Of a stretch of DNA of 64,000 bases, positions 11,402 through 22,860 are shown one piece after another. The position numbers were made by a program, and so were the translations under genes. Origin of the DNA: Lactuca virosa (lineage: Eukaryota; Streptophyta; Magnoliopsida; Asterales; Asteraceae). The stretch covers positions 121,736,324-121,800,323 of the forward strand of contig CAKMRJ010005634.1 in the NCBI GenBank assembly GCA_928212115.1. Reading direction: 5' to 3'. The notes beneath the pieces are model-generated. The model ran no database searches. It was given only the letters and a program-made list of their open reading frames with translations, and had not been told where the DNA came from. Every line of letters begins with the position of its first letter. Position 1 is the first letter of the stretch.

Positions 11402-12506
11402 CTTTTACTGTAAGTTTTATAAAGATGATGATAATAGTAAGAATCGATTGTAAGTATGATGAGAGTGTTTCATGGACTAAATCGCCATAGTCCAACTACC
11501 AGATAGAGTCATAACAATAGAGTAGGGAATCAAAAAGGTAAAGACTTTCCCATAGATTAGATAACTGCCAATATTACTGGTATTAATGATGTAAAATGAG
11601 TTCGGGGAAAAATGACCTAACAGTAGGTCTTACATCAAACCATATAGAAAAATGTTGGCAGTTTAGAACTCTAGTTGGAGTACTTTCAAAGTTAGGAATG
11701 TTTATAGACAGGTGGAACGGAGACACTGAAGAGTAAGGCTATTCCTTTAAGAAAAGAAAGAATGAGAAGATAATCTCCTACTGGCGACGGGCACACCCTT
11801 GGGCGAACCCTTAAGTCAGCCATGCTATCTACGCGAGAATGGGGAAAGAATAGTTAATAGACGTACTAATCTAAGATAATTATAAGATGATCGTTATTAG
11901 TTAATTCAGTACTTGCATAGTGCATACTAATTACATGCAACCAAAGCAGGATAGACCTTCGAATAAGTGACCCTAACTCTAAATCCACAACCAAACAAGG
12001 AACAGGAAATAAAGCAAAGATCACGGATTCTAAGTCTATAGTGCCTTAGTCATATGTAACCTTAGAGTATCCACTTAGCAACTATTGCCCTACTAGTAAC
12101 GACCTTTTTAACTCTCACATACGTAATTTATAGTAACACAGAATACTCCTATAGTATTCTGTTCTAATGTTCCCGTTGTAGTAGTGTTGGTAAGTTTTTA
12201 GACTTGTTGCAACACTACAATCATTCTTAGGCACATGCTAGCACTCCTCAGGAAATATAGTTGATCAGGCTATATCCCCTTAGGTTTGACTATATGTCTC
12301 TAAGCCTAATTGTGATGTTCAACAATCATAATACTTTTGTTCTGTTCTAGTATGATACTGACCCTGGTATGTATAGATGTATATATACTTAGTTAAATAT
12401 TTTATTATTTAAAAGTATAATTTCTTGGTCAGAGTGTTTTAATCCCGGCGCGTTTATAGTTTGTATATCTTTTATGGGTTGATATACTTGATTCACTATA
12501 AACAGT
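11402..12506 (-). other. Gypsy leader between primer site and gag
   Basis: About 1.1 kb with no gene. Around 11790-11840 it matches the region flanking the coiled-coil ORF of the second gypsy element (26650-26710 and 27265-27320), but about 560 bp that hold the body of that ORF are absent here. Only the start codon and a short tail beginning MADLRVRPR remain. Confidence 0.7.
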
Positions 12507-12518
12507 GCTCTGATACCA
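12507..12518 (-). promoter_or_regulatory. Primer binding site (tRNA-iMet)
   Basis: The + strand reads GCTCTGATACCA, i.e. TGGTATCAGAGC on the element strand, four bases inside the LTR end. Confidence 0.93.
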
Positions 12519-13071
12519 ATCTGTCACACCCCAAAACCGGAACGGCGGAAACGTTATGGGGTGGAGGACGTCATGTACAGTATCATAACAATGCATAATA
12601 GTAAAGACAAGCAACAACATCCATTGCATTAATATAATAATTGTAATACAAGCGTGTTCTGTATAGTTTGTAAGACACTCAAAAGTATAATCAAAATAAA
12701 AGATGAGTCTTGTATGTGCTCCATCTTCTCAAAAGCTTCATCTGTACCTGTCTACTGTGACCTGAGAATACAAGTTATTTTGAAAGAGTTTATCAGCATA
12801 AAGCTGGTGAGTTCATAAGTATTTAGTGTCATTGCTTGTATGAAAATGTTTGTAATAACTTAATGTAGTAACTGATTTCAAATGTTTGTAAATAGTATAC
12901 TCCCTAGAAAATCCTATATTTTCCAGTAAAAATGTAGTCTTCTACCAAGACCCGATTATTTGTGTATTTGTTCCTTATGTAGAGTAAGAGTTTTGCCTCA
13001 GTGAAACTATCATTATAAAAATATAGTTTATTTAAACGTGTATGTGACAAAATCACAGTGTAATGAAATAC

Positions 13072-13175
13072 AGACTCCAGGTAGTACTAAATGTACAGTA
13101 CACCTCGGGGAGTCTAAAGTAGTAACATGTAGACTCCAGGTGGTATTAAATGAACAATACGCCTCGAAAAGTCTA
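13072..13175. repeat. Two-copy tandem repeat, 58-bp period
   Basis: AGACTCCAGGT...GAGTCTA at 13072-13117 recurs, diverged, at 13130-13175 inside the gypsy LTR. Confidence 0.8.
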
Positions 13176-13710
13176 TTTTTGCCTTTAATTCTTAATTGGT
13201 TAATTAAAGGTTTGAATGTGAACTCGTATGTAACCATGCTGATCGACGGCTGAATAACTGATGACCCTCCAGGTCATATGTAGTGAAGTAACATTTTGTC
13301 ATCCCTTGGCCTTTCGGCTGGGACTGTAGCTAGCAGTCGGGATGTGGGAGTGTCTGTCCCGTATAGATCTATACACATAATGCCCGCTCTCCCTCTAGGA
13401 GACTCTAGTTACAAAGTGATAGCACACTAAAGGGTCGTATCGAGAAGTAGTATGTCACATTCTGTTTATAGTATTCAAATGTTTATGTAGTATGTCATAG
13501 TGTAGTAATGTTTTCTCTGTACTAGTGTATAGTATGTGCTCTTGTATAGTGTATAACGTGTATTGACTCATAACTGTACTGGCTCTTATAGGTGTCGTTG
13601 TAATAGTAGTAGTAAAACCTTAACTATACCTATTATAGTTAAATAGTAATGTTGTAGGTATGCCTTTGCTACACAAAGGTACTGAACTGAAGTGAAAGCT
13701 TTTATATCCA

Positions 13711-13716
<6 letters not shown>

Positions 13717-13752
<36 letters not shown>
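13717..13752. repeat. (AT)n microsatellite
   Basis: An uninterrupted AT dinucleotide run within the gypsy LTR. A second run lies at 13877-13911. Apparent ORFs reading through them (poly Tyr-Ile) are artefacts. Confidence 0.95.
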
Positions 13753-13758
<6 letters not shown>

Positions 13759-13871
13759 GATATATAACTAAGATTTCAATGACATTCGGACAAATAACAG
13801 GATACACTAAGTCCACAACCAAACAACACACAGGAAATAAGGCGAGCTATCAGTCCTAAGTCCTTCAAGTC

Positions 13872-13914
<43 letters not shown>

Positions 13915-14363
13915 TATAGATATGAGTTTGAAAATAATGCAAGTTTAAAAGAGTTTGGAAACAGTTTTAGTATCTAAAAGTTTAATAAAAGGTTTTAAAA
14001 ACGCTTGAAAACCATAATTTTGATAGTAACTTGAAAGTAGAAGTAAATCTTTCTGTTTGTTCTAGTCATTAATCACATGTGATTAAAGCAACAACTAGAA
14101 TATTTCAACTTGTATTCCCCCCCCCCCATAAAAGCATTTAAAATCATTTCAAAGGTTGATTAAGGGGTATGAACTCACCTGCAGTGAGTAACTCGAATGA
14201 AAGGTCGATATAGGATCGTTGGGTGTCAATTGATGTCTTGAGCACAAACGAATCCTATTTTCATGTAATAACACATATAATTAAGTGTTACCAACTCATA
14301 TGGTTGCACATAAGGGGTGTATGGCCCTATATTGGAGTGTAAGGCCACAAAAGCATGGGTTTT

Positions 14364-15022
14364 GTGTGTGTGCGGCCAGAGTGTGCGGCCAAGCCTGTGT
14401 GCGGCCGTACACTCACTATGAAGTGTGTCAAAAACGTGTTTCCAAGCCTTAGGAATGTTCTAGTGAAGGTGTTTTGACCATTTCTTAGCCGGAATGGGAG
14501 TTTGTTGCCATTTTGGACCCTTAAAAGGGTGTGTGCGGTTGCAGATTGTGTGTGCGGCCAGGCCTATGTGCGGCCGTACACTCCCATAGAAATGTGTCCA
14601 AATCGATTTTCCAAGGTTTTGTGATGATCCTAAGAAGGTGTTTTGGCCGATGCTATGCTTAGATGAGTGTTTAAGTCCATTTTAGGTCCAAAAGATGTGT
14701 GTGCGGTCACACACGATGTGTGTGTGGCCGTACACACATGAAGATCATCTAGAACGATGATTTCATGGATCAAACTCGAGGAAAATGCTTTCTAATGTGT
14801 TGTAGTAATGATCTAAGGATGTTTACTTACTTGTATTGCCGATTGGAGAAGAAAACTTGAAGGACCCTTAAGAGAAAATGTTCCAGCTTTGAAGGAGTGG
14901 GAAAAGGGTGTAAGGTTGACTTAGGGTCCTTTATATAGGCTGGAGTGTGAGGCTAGGAGGGTGTGCGGTCGGGTGTGTGCGGCTGGCTGGCCGCACACTC
15001 GGGTGTGCGGCCGCACACACCT
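14364..15022. repeat. Cluster of GTGTGCGGCC / GGCCGCACAC palindromic motifs
   Basis: About a dozen copies or half-copies lie in the U3 part of the LTR, on both sides of the TATA box, e.g. 14364-14412, 14530-14582, 14697-14737 and 14960-15022. The perfect 16-bp palindrome GTGTGCGGCCGCACAC is at 15003-15018. The same motif clusters in the LTRs of the second gypsy element. Confidence 0.85.
14931..14937 (-). promoter_or_regulatory. TATA box of the gypsy LTR
   Basis: TATATAA on the element strand, in the context CCTATATAAAGG, about 270 bp from the LTR start. This is the expected place for the LTR promoter. Confidence 0.75.
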
Positions 15023-15208
15023 TGCTGGGTGTGTTTGGCCCGATTTAGTGATGCTACACCCATTCTCACCCTTCCTATGACTCATATCAAGGTTATATTA
15101 AGCCTAAAACATCCATAAAGACCCAAAACTTCATTACAAAATAGCAAAAACGAGGCTAACTTTGATAAAAATGAAGAATGTACAAGTTAGAAATTTCGGG
15201 TTGTCACA

Positions 15209-15679
15209 GTTAATATCGATGAGACAACTCATTTTGTCTTCATGTAAACTAGATATAGATAAAGGTCCAACTTTGATTTATGAAGATAACTTAGCATGTG
15301 TCACTCAAATAAAAGAAGGATATATCAAGAGCGACAGGACAAAACATATACCTCCAAAAAAATTTTGAGTACATTCAAGAGCTTATAAAATATCAAAAGG
15401 TTGAGATAGAATATGTTCAATCCAACAACAATGTAGTAAACCTCTTCACGAAAGCACTTCCTACTGCAATCTTCAGAAAACATGTACATGGCATCAGAAT
15501 GCGACATGTGCATAACACGTAACATAACATATGTCTAAACGAGGAGGAGTCAACTATATACTACACTCTTTTTCCATTTATTAAAGTTTTTTCCCACTGA
15601 GTTTTCTTTAGCAAGGTTTTTAATGAGGCAGTACTTCAAGGTTGAACTCATATTTGAAAAAATGTCATCCAAGGGAGAG
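15209..15679 (+). pseudogene. Copia RNase H C-terminus and 3' UTR (relic)
   Basis: Residues IYEDNLACVTQIKEGYIKSD, TKHIPPK and, after a frameshift near 15360, NLFTKALPTAIFRKHVHGI are the typical end of copia RNase H. The gypsy LTR abuts its left side, so the rest of this element probably lies beyond the gypsy element, left of the window. A polypurine tract AAGGGAGAG (15671-15679) precedes the LTR. Confidence 0.85.
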
Positions 15680-15959
15680 TGTTATAAAAGCCATAAAATT
15701 ATTGAGTTAGACATAGCATGTGGATGAACATTTTTCACCCTTCAAATAGTTTCCTTTAACTATTTAGTTACTATTTTGATGATGTAAGAATAGGATGATA
15801 TGTAGTATAAATACCCATCAAATGTGAAAGAAATAAACACACCATCTTGAATAGAATCTTCTAAGTGTTCAAGAATCCTCTCAAATCTTCTTCTTTTATT
15901 TTATAATGTTCTAGTTTAATTTAGTTAGTTTTAGTTATAATTACATCAAATTTATAACA
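15680..15959 (+). repeat. 3' LTR of the older copia element, about 280 bp
   Basis: It starts TGTTATAA after the polypurine tract and ends TTATAACA, an 8-bp inverted boundary. A TATA-like TATAAATAC lies near 15807. The end is blurred by the microsatellite that follows. Confidence 0.8.
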
Positions 15960-15976
15960 CACACACACACATACAT

Positions 15977-16066
<90 letters not shown>
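15957..16066. repeat. (AC)n then (AT)n microsatellite
   Basis: An AC run (15957-15994, with ACAT interruptions) passes directly into an AT run (15995-16066). Confidence 0.95.
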
Positions 16067-16068
<2 letters not shown>

Positions 16069-16172
16069 CAAAGGGCTTGTAGCCTAGCGGTATCCGGTGT
16101 TGCCTCCCTCCTTGAGGTTGAGGGTTCAAATCTCGTCGTAGACATAGTTGGATTTAAGGAGTATGTTAGATT

Positions 16173-16175
<3 letters not shown>
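16067..16175 (+). mobile_element. tRNA-derived SINE, copy 1
   Basis: An RNA polymerase III A box fits TAGCCTAGCGG at 16080-16090, and a B box GGTTCAAATCT lies at 16123-16133. The sequence aligns by eye with the copy at 37112-37233 (AGCGGTATC, a GG.TCAAATC block, CGTCG.AGACATA). It is bounded on both sides by AT microsatellites, so target duplications cannot be told apart. Confidence 0.75.
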
Positions 16176-16227
<52 letters not shown>

Positions 16228-16236
16228 ATATATATG
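16176..16236. repeat. (AT)n microsatellite
   Basis: An AT run with one phase break near 16216, directly after the SINE. Confidence 0.95.
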
Positions 16237-16261
16237 TAATTTTGTTTGCCTATTTACACAA

Positions 16262-17105
16262 TTGGTGGCTTTCATTTTGAATTTGCATGTTATTCGGGTC
16301 GGAATCAAACTGAACCGACCCGAACCTGAATAACCTGAAAACCGAATAAGGGTAATTGTTTGAACCGAAAACCGAACCGATTAACCAATACGATTTCGGT
16401 TCAGTTCGGGTATTAATCTGTTTGGTTTAGGTATTACCCGAATAACTCGAATAACATGTACAAGATGATTAAGAACCTAATATAACAAAAAAAAACCAAA
16501 TAAACCCTATTAGGATTCTATAACCCGAACAATAGAATAACAATGTGCTTTTATACATCAAGATAAAACATTCAAAGACTAAGATAACACAATAACACAT
16601 TAAAAAAATAACATTTACATAGTAGATTAACATAATTAGAATTAATTACTTACTTGAGTTTTTTGAGTTGGAGCCCAATTTTTCATGACTAGACAAAGTA
16701 GGAATTCGTAAATCCTTAGAGACAACAGGAAGGGTTGATTTTTGAATGTTTGAAACAAGACGAAGGATCGACAAAAGTGATTTCAAGTTTGGAAATAGAT
16801 GAGAATATTGGTCGATTTTGAAACGACGAGAACGAGCGTATGTTTTTTTTCTATTATGAACAATGAGGACAGAAGTGTGAATCGTGATTTTGATTTCTGT
16901 TGATCAGAGAAAGTGGACGAGGAATGCTTATTCGGGTCGGGTATTTAGAACCGAATAAGCTTTTATTTGGGTTACCTGAACCGAATAGCCTGAGAACCGA
17001 ATAAGCATAATATAGATACCCGAAACCCGAATCGAATTGCTTACTCGGGCCTAATTTGGTTCGTTTCGGTTCGGTTCGGATTTTCGGGCCAAATTCTCAT
17101 CCAGA
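16262..17105. mobile_element. Possible non-autonomous hAT-like element
   Basis: Both ends (16280-16460 and 16925-17095) are dense in CCGAAC / GGTTCGG and CGGGT motifs in inverted orientation, as in the subterminal regions of plant hAT-type non-autonomous elements. The middle has no transposase. I could not fix exact terminal repeats or an 8-bp target duplication, so the borders are approximate. Confidence 0.45.
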
Positions 17106-17292
17106 TGTTAAAACTATTTGAAAATCTAAGTAAAACAATAATAAATTAAATAAATGATGCAATACCATCTCACCAATCTTAACTAGTATTTAATAGTTGA
17201 TATTGGATTTATATAGTCATAATCTTAACTGGTATTTAATAGTTTATATTGAAGTTACTATATCGCAATGTTTATACATAATTAGTTAACTA

Positions 17293-17478
17293 TTATTAAT
17301 ATGTGGTGCGGTGTGGTTTGAACCGTGATTTTGTAACTACAAACCGCAAACCACACCGCATAATGTGGTTTACAAATAATACAAACCGCACTGTGAATGT
17401 TCAAAACTGCATTATGCGGTACGGTATGGTGTGATGCGGTGCGGATAGTTTATGCGGTTTTTTGTACACCCCTATTAA
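17293..17478. mobile_element. hAT-like remnant with GCGGTTTG subterminal repeats
   Basis: GTGCGGTGTGGTTTGAACCG and its inverted partners recur, ending in GTACACCCCTA, a sequence typical of one hAT-like end. The opposite terminus was not found, so this is a partial element. Confidence 0.45.
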
Positions 17479-17620
17479 ATAATAAAGGCCTCATGGACCT
17501 TCAAGATTTGGAAACCAAAGATAGCAGTTGCTATATCAATTACCCTATTAAATAATAAAGACCTCATGGCCCTTCGATGCAAGATTTGGAAACCAAAGAT
17601 AGAGTTGCTATATCAATTAT
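17472..17620. repeat. Two-copy tandem duplication, about 70-78 bp
   Basis: CCTATTAAATAATAAAG...TTGCTATATCAATTA occurs twice in direct succession with small indels. The first copy starts inside the end of the hAT-like remnant. Confidence 0.85.
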
Positions 17621-18867
17621 CTTGAAATACAAAAACCAAATTGTAGTTTATTCTTCGTATAATAAATTTGACTGTTTATTAATTTATTTGTTATTTCTTA
17701 ATATTTTATTTTACCAATTTCTTAATTAAATTGATAAAGAATTGAAAACAGAAAAATGATTGGGAGTAAAGAATTCATTTTGCTGTCTGAACTAATAAAG
17801 AAGTTAACTTCATTATACAAGATATAATTATTTCTTTGAAATATATAAGTAGTAGCGAAATATTTTAAATAGTTAATCATATGAATAATAAATACTATTT
17901 GTTAAAAGAACTGATTTTTTATTTTATTTTTATTTTTTACTTTAAGCCATTTTATAAAAGATATAGTACCTTTTGGGTAAGTTTCTAAACTTATTTATAC
18001 TTTTTACGTATTAGTAACCGTTTGTTGGACTTAGTAAACTTTGATTATCATCCAATCTTAAGTTTTATTACTAAATTGTTTTTAAGATATTATAAATGAT
18101 AAAATAGTTTTTAGTTAGTTATTTTGTAATGATGTTTACAAAAATCATTTAATGGAAGGAACAGTAGGTGATAAAGTGGGAAAAGGATAGAGAATGATTG
18201 AGGTAATCTAGCTGGAAAAACCCCTTCTTGAGGATGCAATCCATCATGCATATCATTTAAGAATCTAAAAGACAACACAAAGGTTTCTTATTATCCATTC
18301 ATATTCATATTTGTTGGTATATTCTAACCTTCGTACCCTTTTTTGATATAACTACAAAAGAGAACACTTAAGTTTGACAAAAATATATTAATTCATTCTT
18401 TCGCTAAAATTTGTATGTTTGCAACATTTTTTTTATTTTATGTTTTTCGAAAACCGAACATTTCTGTTAAACTTAGGGGTTTTAATGACCCAGAAAACCA
18501 AACTGAATGACTTCTATAAACCAGAAAAAGGTAAAATCGAACATTTCTATCAGATGTAAAAACTTTAATAAACCAAAAATACACAAAACGGAGAAATTGG
18601 TTTTATTTATTTATTTATTATTATTATTATTATTGCAAACATCCGGTTTTAGTGAACCTAAAATCCGTAAAAAGATAAATCCATACATTTATGTCAAACT
18701 TAAGGGCTTGTATGTCATTATCATTTTTTTTAAAATCTATCACTTGATAGATTTATTTGGTGAAAATTATAGATTATGATATGAGCCGTTTGAATTTGAA
18801 TTAGATTTTTATGTGATTATTAACTCTATGTTTGACAAAAGTAATTGATATCGTGAAGGTGTAACTT
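17621..18867. other. AT-rich stretch, no gene seen
   Basis: No conserved coding sequence is recognised. It holds a TTTA/TTA simple repeat at about 18605-18633. The 90-codon ORF at 18507-18779 is AT-driven and matches nothing I know. Confidence 0.6.
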
Positions 18868-19690
18868 TTATTTGTGTAGAAACATTCAGCAAAAATGACT
18901 GGAAGCTTTTGAAAAATGTTTACATTAGAGTTAGTGGGGGAACTATTGTCATCTTGATCTTGTATGATATTGACATACCAATCATAGACAATAATTTTCT
19001 AACCTTGCAAGACGTTAGTCTGGGCTTTAAAGATGATTTTCTATAAATATCTAGGAGATCCAACATATATTCTAAGAATCAAGATCTATATGGATAGATC
19101 TAAGCGTAAAGATGGTCTCAATGAAAATACACATTGACAAAATCTTGAAATATTTGATGGTGCAAGTGAAACCTTGCCGATGCAATATGACATAATCTAA
19201 AGGAAGCCTTAATGTCTCACCATACTTGATGATGTAATTGTAAGACACATAAGTAGAGTACCTTTGGCTACTACCATGGACATCATGTATGTATGTTATG
19301 TACTAAACAAGCTATGTAGTATGCCTACAACATGACTACCATATATCAACAAAATCAAAGTAATGTCATTGGATTTATATAAGGAATATTCTTAGTTTAC
19401 ATGTTTCTTGGTGAATAGATCAATGTAAAGTGTTACATTGATGCGAACTTGCAAACAACTCGAGATAATCCTTGATTCCAGTCTGATTATAGTTCATCCT
19501 AAATAGAAACACATATATTGGATTTGCTTAAAGCAAAGCTTGATAAAACAATCTACAAGAGGGTTGGAATACGTTGCTACTCTAAAAGGTATCCAAAATA
19601 ATAAGTTCATTGTTGAAATCATGCGGTTACCAATGTTGAAATCTCTGTAGTGATGAACTATGATAATACTTGTAATTTGATATTGCATAT
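18868..19690 (+). pseudogene. Decayed copia RT C-terminus and RNase H start
   Basis: Fragments in shifting frames follow the order of a copia polymerase: a region equivalent to LYVDDILLIGND (here ILYDIDIPIIDN), then GDPTYILRIKIYMDRSKR, VPLATTMDIMYVM and CYIDANLQTTRDN. Many stops and frameshifts are present. No LTR is seen on either side. It is an old fragment. Confidence 0.75.
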
Positions 19691-19733
19691 AAAGAAATGA
19701 CTAATGGTAGTCAACACTTTCACCTTAGTTTTC

Positions 19734-19829
19734 AGAGATAATTAAAGATTAGGTTGAATAGATAATAGACCAATATGTTGTAGAGATAATTAAAAATTAG
19801 GTTAAATAGATAATAGACCAATATGTTGT
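19734..19829. repeat. Two-copy tandem repeat, 48-bp period
   Basis: AGAGATAATTAAAGATTAGG...ATATGTTGT at 19734-19781 repeats at 19782-19829 with two mismatches. Confidence 0.9.
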
Positions 19830-20534
19830 TGGATAACTGAAAAATAAGTTACAAATTAAAATAATTTGTCATATATAAACTTCCTATTCCAATTTAGTCA
19901 ATATAACATAAAGTAGTCAAGTATCTTTGATAAATTAAAAAAAAACGACTAAAATAAGTTAGAGATAATAAATAAAAATAAACTATATAGTTTTTTTGTG
20001 TCTGATCTTGGAAACTGATTTAGATATTTCATTATCATGTATTTCAAATTGGTCATGTATTTCACTCAATTAGTGAAATATATATACCTAAAATATTAGT
20101 TACAATTGTTACAAATTTTTATGTTCATTTGCGATGGTTGAATTAAATATTCCATCATGAAGCAGTTGAATCCTCCCTAATAAATAAAGAACCTTTTGCC
20201 ACATTTCATACTCTCATTGATTTGGCCACATTTCATTTTGTGGTTATTTTCAATTAATTTTTATCCACATGGCATTTTGTGGTTTTTTTCATTTTATTAA
20301 TTTCCACATAATATTTAAACGTAATAATTACAATAAATGTAATAATAAATGCATATCAATTTCAATAATTGACTTTCTTCTAATTTCAAATTTTCTAAAT
20401 TAAAGTTTCATTAGTTTTCTTTGTTTACTTATCTAAATTATTTGTTTAATTTAAAAGAAAAACAAACAATTTAATTTTAATAATTCAATATTTTTCTATT
20501 TTTTTTATAAATTCAAACTTCTCAAATGTTTAGA

Positions 20535-20575
<41 letters not shown>

Positions 20576-20859
20576 GAACTCATGTAATACATAGGTCTTA
20601 CACCTAGTTAGTTATTGAAGTACAAAGACGCAATAAATTAAATACAATTTGTTTGCATATGTTTATGACAGTTGATTTAAATTTTGTTTTTGTTACAGAA
20701 CGTATGAATGCAATAAACATAAAAATAAATATTTCAGGATAACGTATATCAGTTTAATGAAAAACAAAATATCAATACTAAAATACTAGAATTTAATCAC
20801 TATTAATAATAAATAGAGTATAAAAAAGTATAGTGATCTAAATAAAATTGTTTTAGAAC
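19830..20859. other. AT-rich intergenic DNA, nothing recognised
   Basis: There is no coding signal. It contains an (AT)n run at 20540-20572 and a loosely repeated CCACATTTCATTTTGTGG-type segment at 20195-20290. Confidence 0.6.
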
Positions 20860-22047
20860 AATGATGTCACACCCAGAAACCGTGATGGCGGAATCGTTCC
20901 GGGGTGGAGGACTTCATGTTTAGCATCACAACAATTGTATAGCAAGCATAGTAAACACAATCAAACATTGAATACAAATATGAAAAGTGTTTACATCAGT
21001 TTGAAACTTGTTTTAAATACATCAAAAGTATGTAAAATATGTAAAACATGATTCTTATTGCTCCGGCTCCTCTAAATCCAAGAAGTACCTGTCTACTGAT
21101 TTCCCGAGAATACAAGCAGTTTGAAAGAATATCAGCATAAAGCTGGTGAGTTCATAAGCATTTGGTTTTGGTGGAAAAATGTTCTTTGATTCTTTTGAAA
21201 AGTGTTCCTCAAGAAAATCCTATATCTTCTTATGAAAAGCGTGTTTGAAAACCCATTCCTTCCATGACTTCCCGATTCATACAAGATATGTACAATCCCA
21301 GGTGTCGTGGAATGAATATGAATATCCGTTGGTTACTTGTTAAACAATCCGTTGATGAAAAGCCGAGTTATCCCGGGAAAATCCTATATTTTCCCCTAAA
21401 AGTTGATGGTTGGTTATCCGTTCTAAACTGAGGTGTACAAGTATCTACCATACTTATATCGATAAACGTAGTTTTCTTTTAAAAAAAAACCCTGGTTACT
21501 CCCAGTGAGGTATATTAGCCTTATTACATAAATAAAACTAATAAAAAGAAAATGTGATGAACTAAATCCTGAAGGTATTATTAATACCCTCTAGTAATCA
21601 AATCGGTTATTACTTTGAGGTTAGTTTACTTGATTCATTATTACAAAAGTAAATTCCTGTTATCTATATTGCGAGTGTCATGACCATAACTGACTGGATA
21701 TGGCACGCAACGGGGCCGGTATCCTTTATGAATTTTTCACCCGTAGACCTGTTGGTCCGACTGTAGCTAGTAGCAGGGTGCGGGATTGTCAGTCTCGTAT
21801 AGATCTATACACAACAGTCACGCTCTCCCTACAAGAGATTCTGGTCACAAGTGCTAGTCCTACACTCTGATTCTGTGGGAGTGTTACCAAGGACGTGTCT
21901 CCAACTTAGACTAACAAATTTACAAGTAATAATATAGAAAATCCTTTTTATGGTTTGCATGAATCCTTTATAAAATGACACATTTTACTACATGATTCAT
22001 AAGTTCATTGCTCTAGTTTTGAAAACTGTTTCTACGAGTTGATTTCT

Positions 22048-22860
22048 TAATCGTTTGGTAAAACTGTTTTCCGTGTTAAAAGCATACTGAAAATATAATT
22101 ATCTTAAGCAAAATAATATATTTTGAGCACAAGTTTCCTTGTATCCCCCCCCTTGAAAACATGAAAAACTTGGAAAAACGTAGGGGTATGAACTCACCTC
22201 GGGCAAGTGGTTTGAATGAAGGATCGATACGGAATGCTGGATGTTCAAGTGAAGCATTGAACACAATTTGATCCTAATTAACACGTAATGACACATAAAG
22301 GAGTCAAATGAAGGTATTTCATCACTAGATGTGATGGGGAACCATTCTAGGGACTTGGAACTACTTGCACTAATTGTTAGGACCTTAAAGGATTGCATGA
22401 GGGGAGTGTATGGCCACCTTAAAGGTGTGTGTGGCCATGGGTGCGGGATTGTCAGTGTTAATCGTTTGGTAAAACTGTTTTCCGTGTTAAAAGCATACTG
22501 AAAATATAATTATCTTAGCAAAATAATATATTTTGAGCACAAGTTTCCTTGTACTTTTGCTTGTATCCCCCCCTCCCCCTTGAAAACATGAAAAACTTGG
22601 AAAAACGTAGGGGTATGAACTCACCTCGGGCAAGTGGTTTGAATGAAGGATCGATACAGAATGTTGGATGTTCAAGTGAAGCATTGAACACGATTTGATC
22701 CTAATTAACACGTAATGACACATAAAGGAGTCAAATGAAGGTATTTCATCACTAGATGTGATGGGGAACCATTCTAGGGACTTGGAACTACTTGCACTAA
22801 TTGTTAGGACCTTAAAGGATTGCATGAGGGGAGTGTATGGCCACCTTAAAGGTGTGTGCG
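22048..22860. repeat. Tandem duplication inside one LTR
   Basis: The segment starting TTAATCGTTTGGTAAAACTG (22047) recurs from about 22459 and both copies run on through GGACCTTAAAGGATTGC to the GGCCATGGGTG stretch. The junction (22438-22458) carries GGGTGCGGGATTGTCAGT, which otherwise lies 660 bp upstream (about 21777). The partner LTR has a single copy. Confidence 0.88.

Larger units (their letters stand above)
7154..15208 (-). mobile_element. Ty3/gypsy element, chromovirus (Tekay-like), 3' part missing
   Basis: Reading the - strand: 5' LTR (15208-12522), primer site, leader, then gag-PR-RT-RH-IN to 7160. Integrase after RNase H is the gypsy order. The 3' end, any chromodomain and the 3' LTR are cut off by the copia insertion at 7153/7154 and would lie left of the window. 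The Tekay-like assignment rests on the tRNA-Met primer site, very long LTRs beginning TGTGACAACC and protein similarity from memory. At its far side it abuts a copia fragment (15209 on), which it probably interrupted. Confidence 0.9.
12522..15208 (-). repeat. Gypsy 5' LTR, 2687 bp
   Basis: On the element strand it begins TGTGACAACC (15208) and ends GGTGTGACA (12522). A TATA box lies at 14931-14937. The LTR also holds a tandem duplication (13072-13175), two AT microsatellites (13717-13752, 13877-13911) and a cluster of GTGTGCGGCC motifs (14364-15022). It is related to, but clearly diverged from, the LTRs of the element at 20865-30191. Confidence 0.9.

Noticed and set aside
16080..16140. Possible tRNA gene
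   Set aside because: A and B boxes are present but no acceptor stem or anticodon arm can be formed. A SINE head is the better reading.
15921..16333. Open frames over AC/AT repeats
   Set aside because: Same artefact: dinucleotide repeats are open in several frames on both strands.
18507..18779. 90-codon frame in AT-rich DNA
   Set aside because: Leu-run from a TTA/TTAT simple repeat, with no recognisable motif or neighbouring element.
20160..20610. Possible Helitron or MITE
   Set aside because: Repeated CCACATTTCATTTTGTGG-like words and a TACACCTAG end were noticed. No hairpin plus terminus or terminal inverted repeat could be paired.
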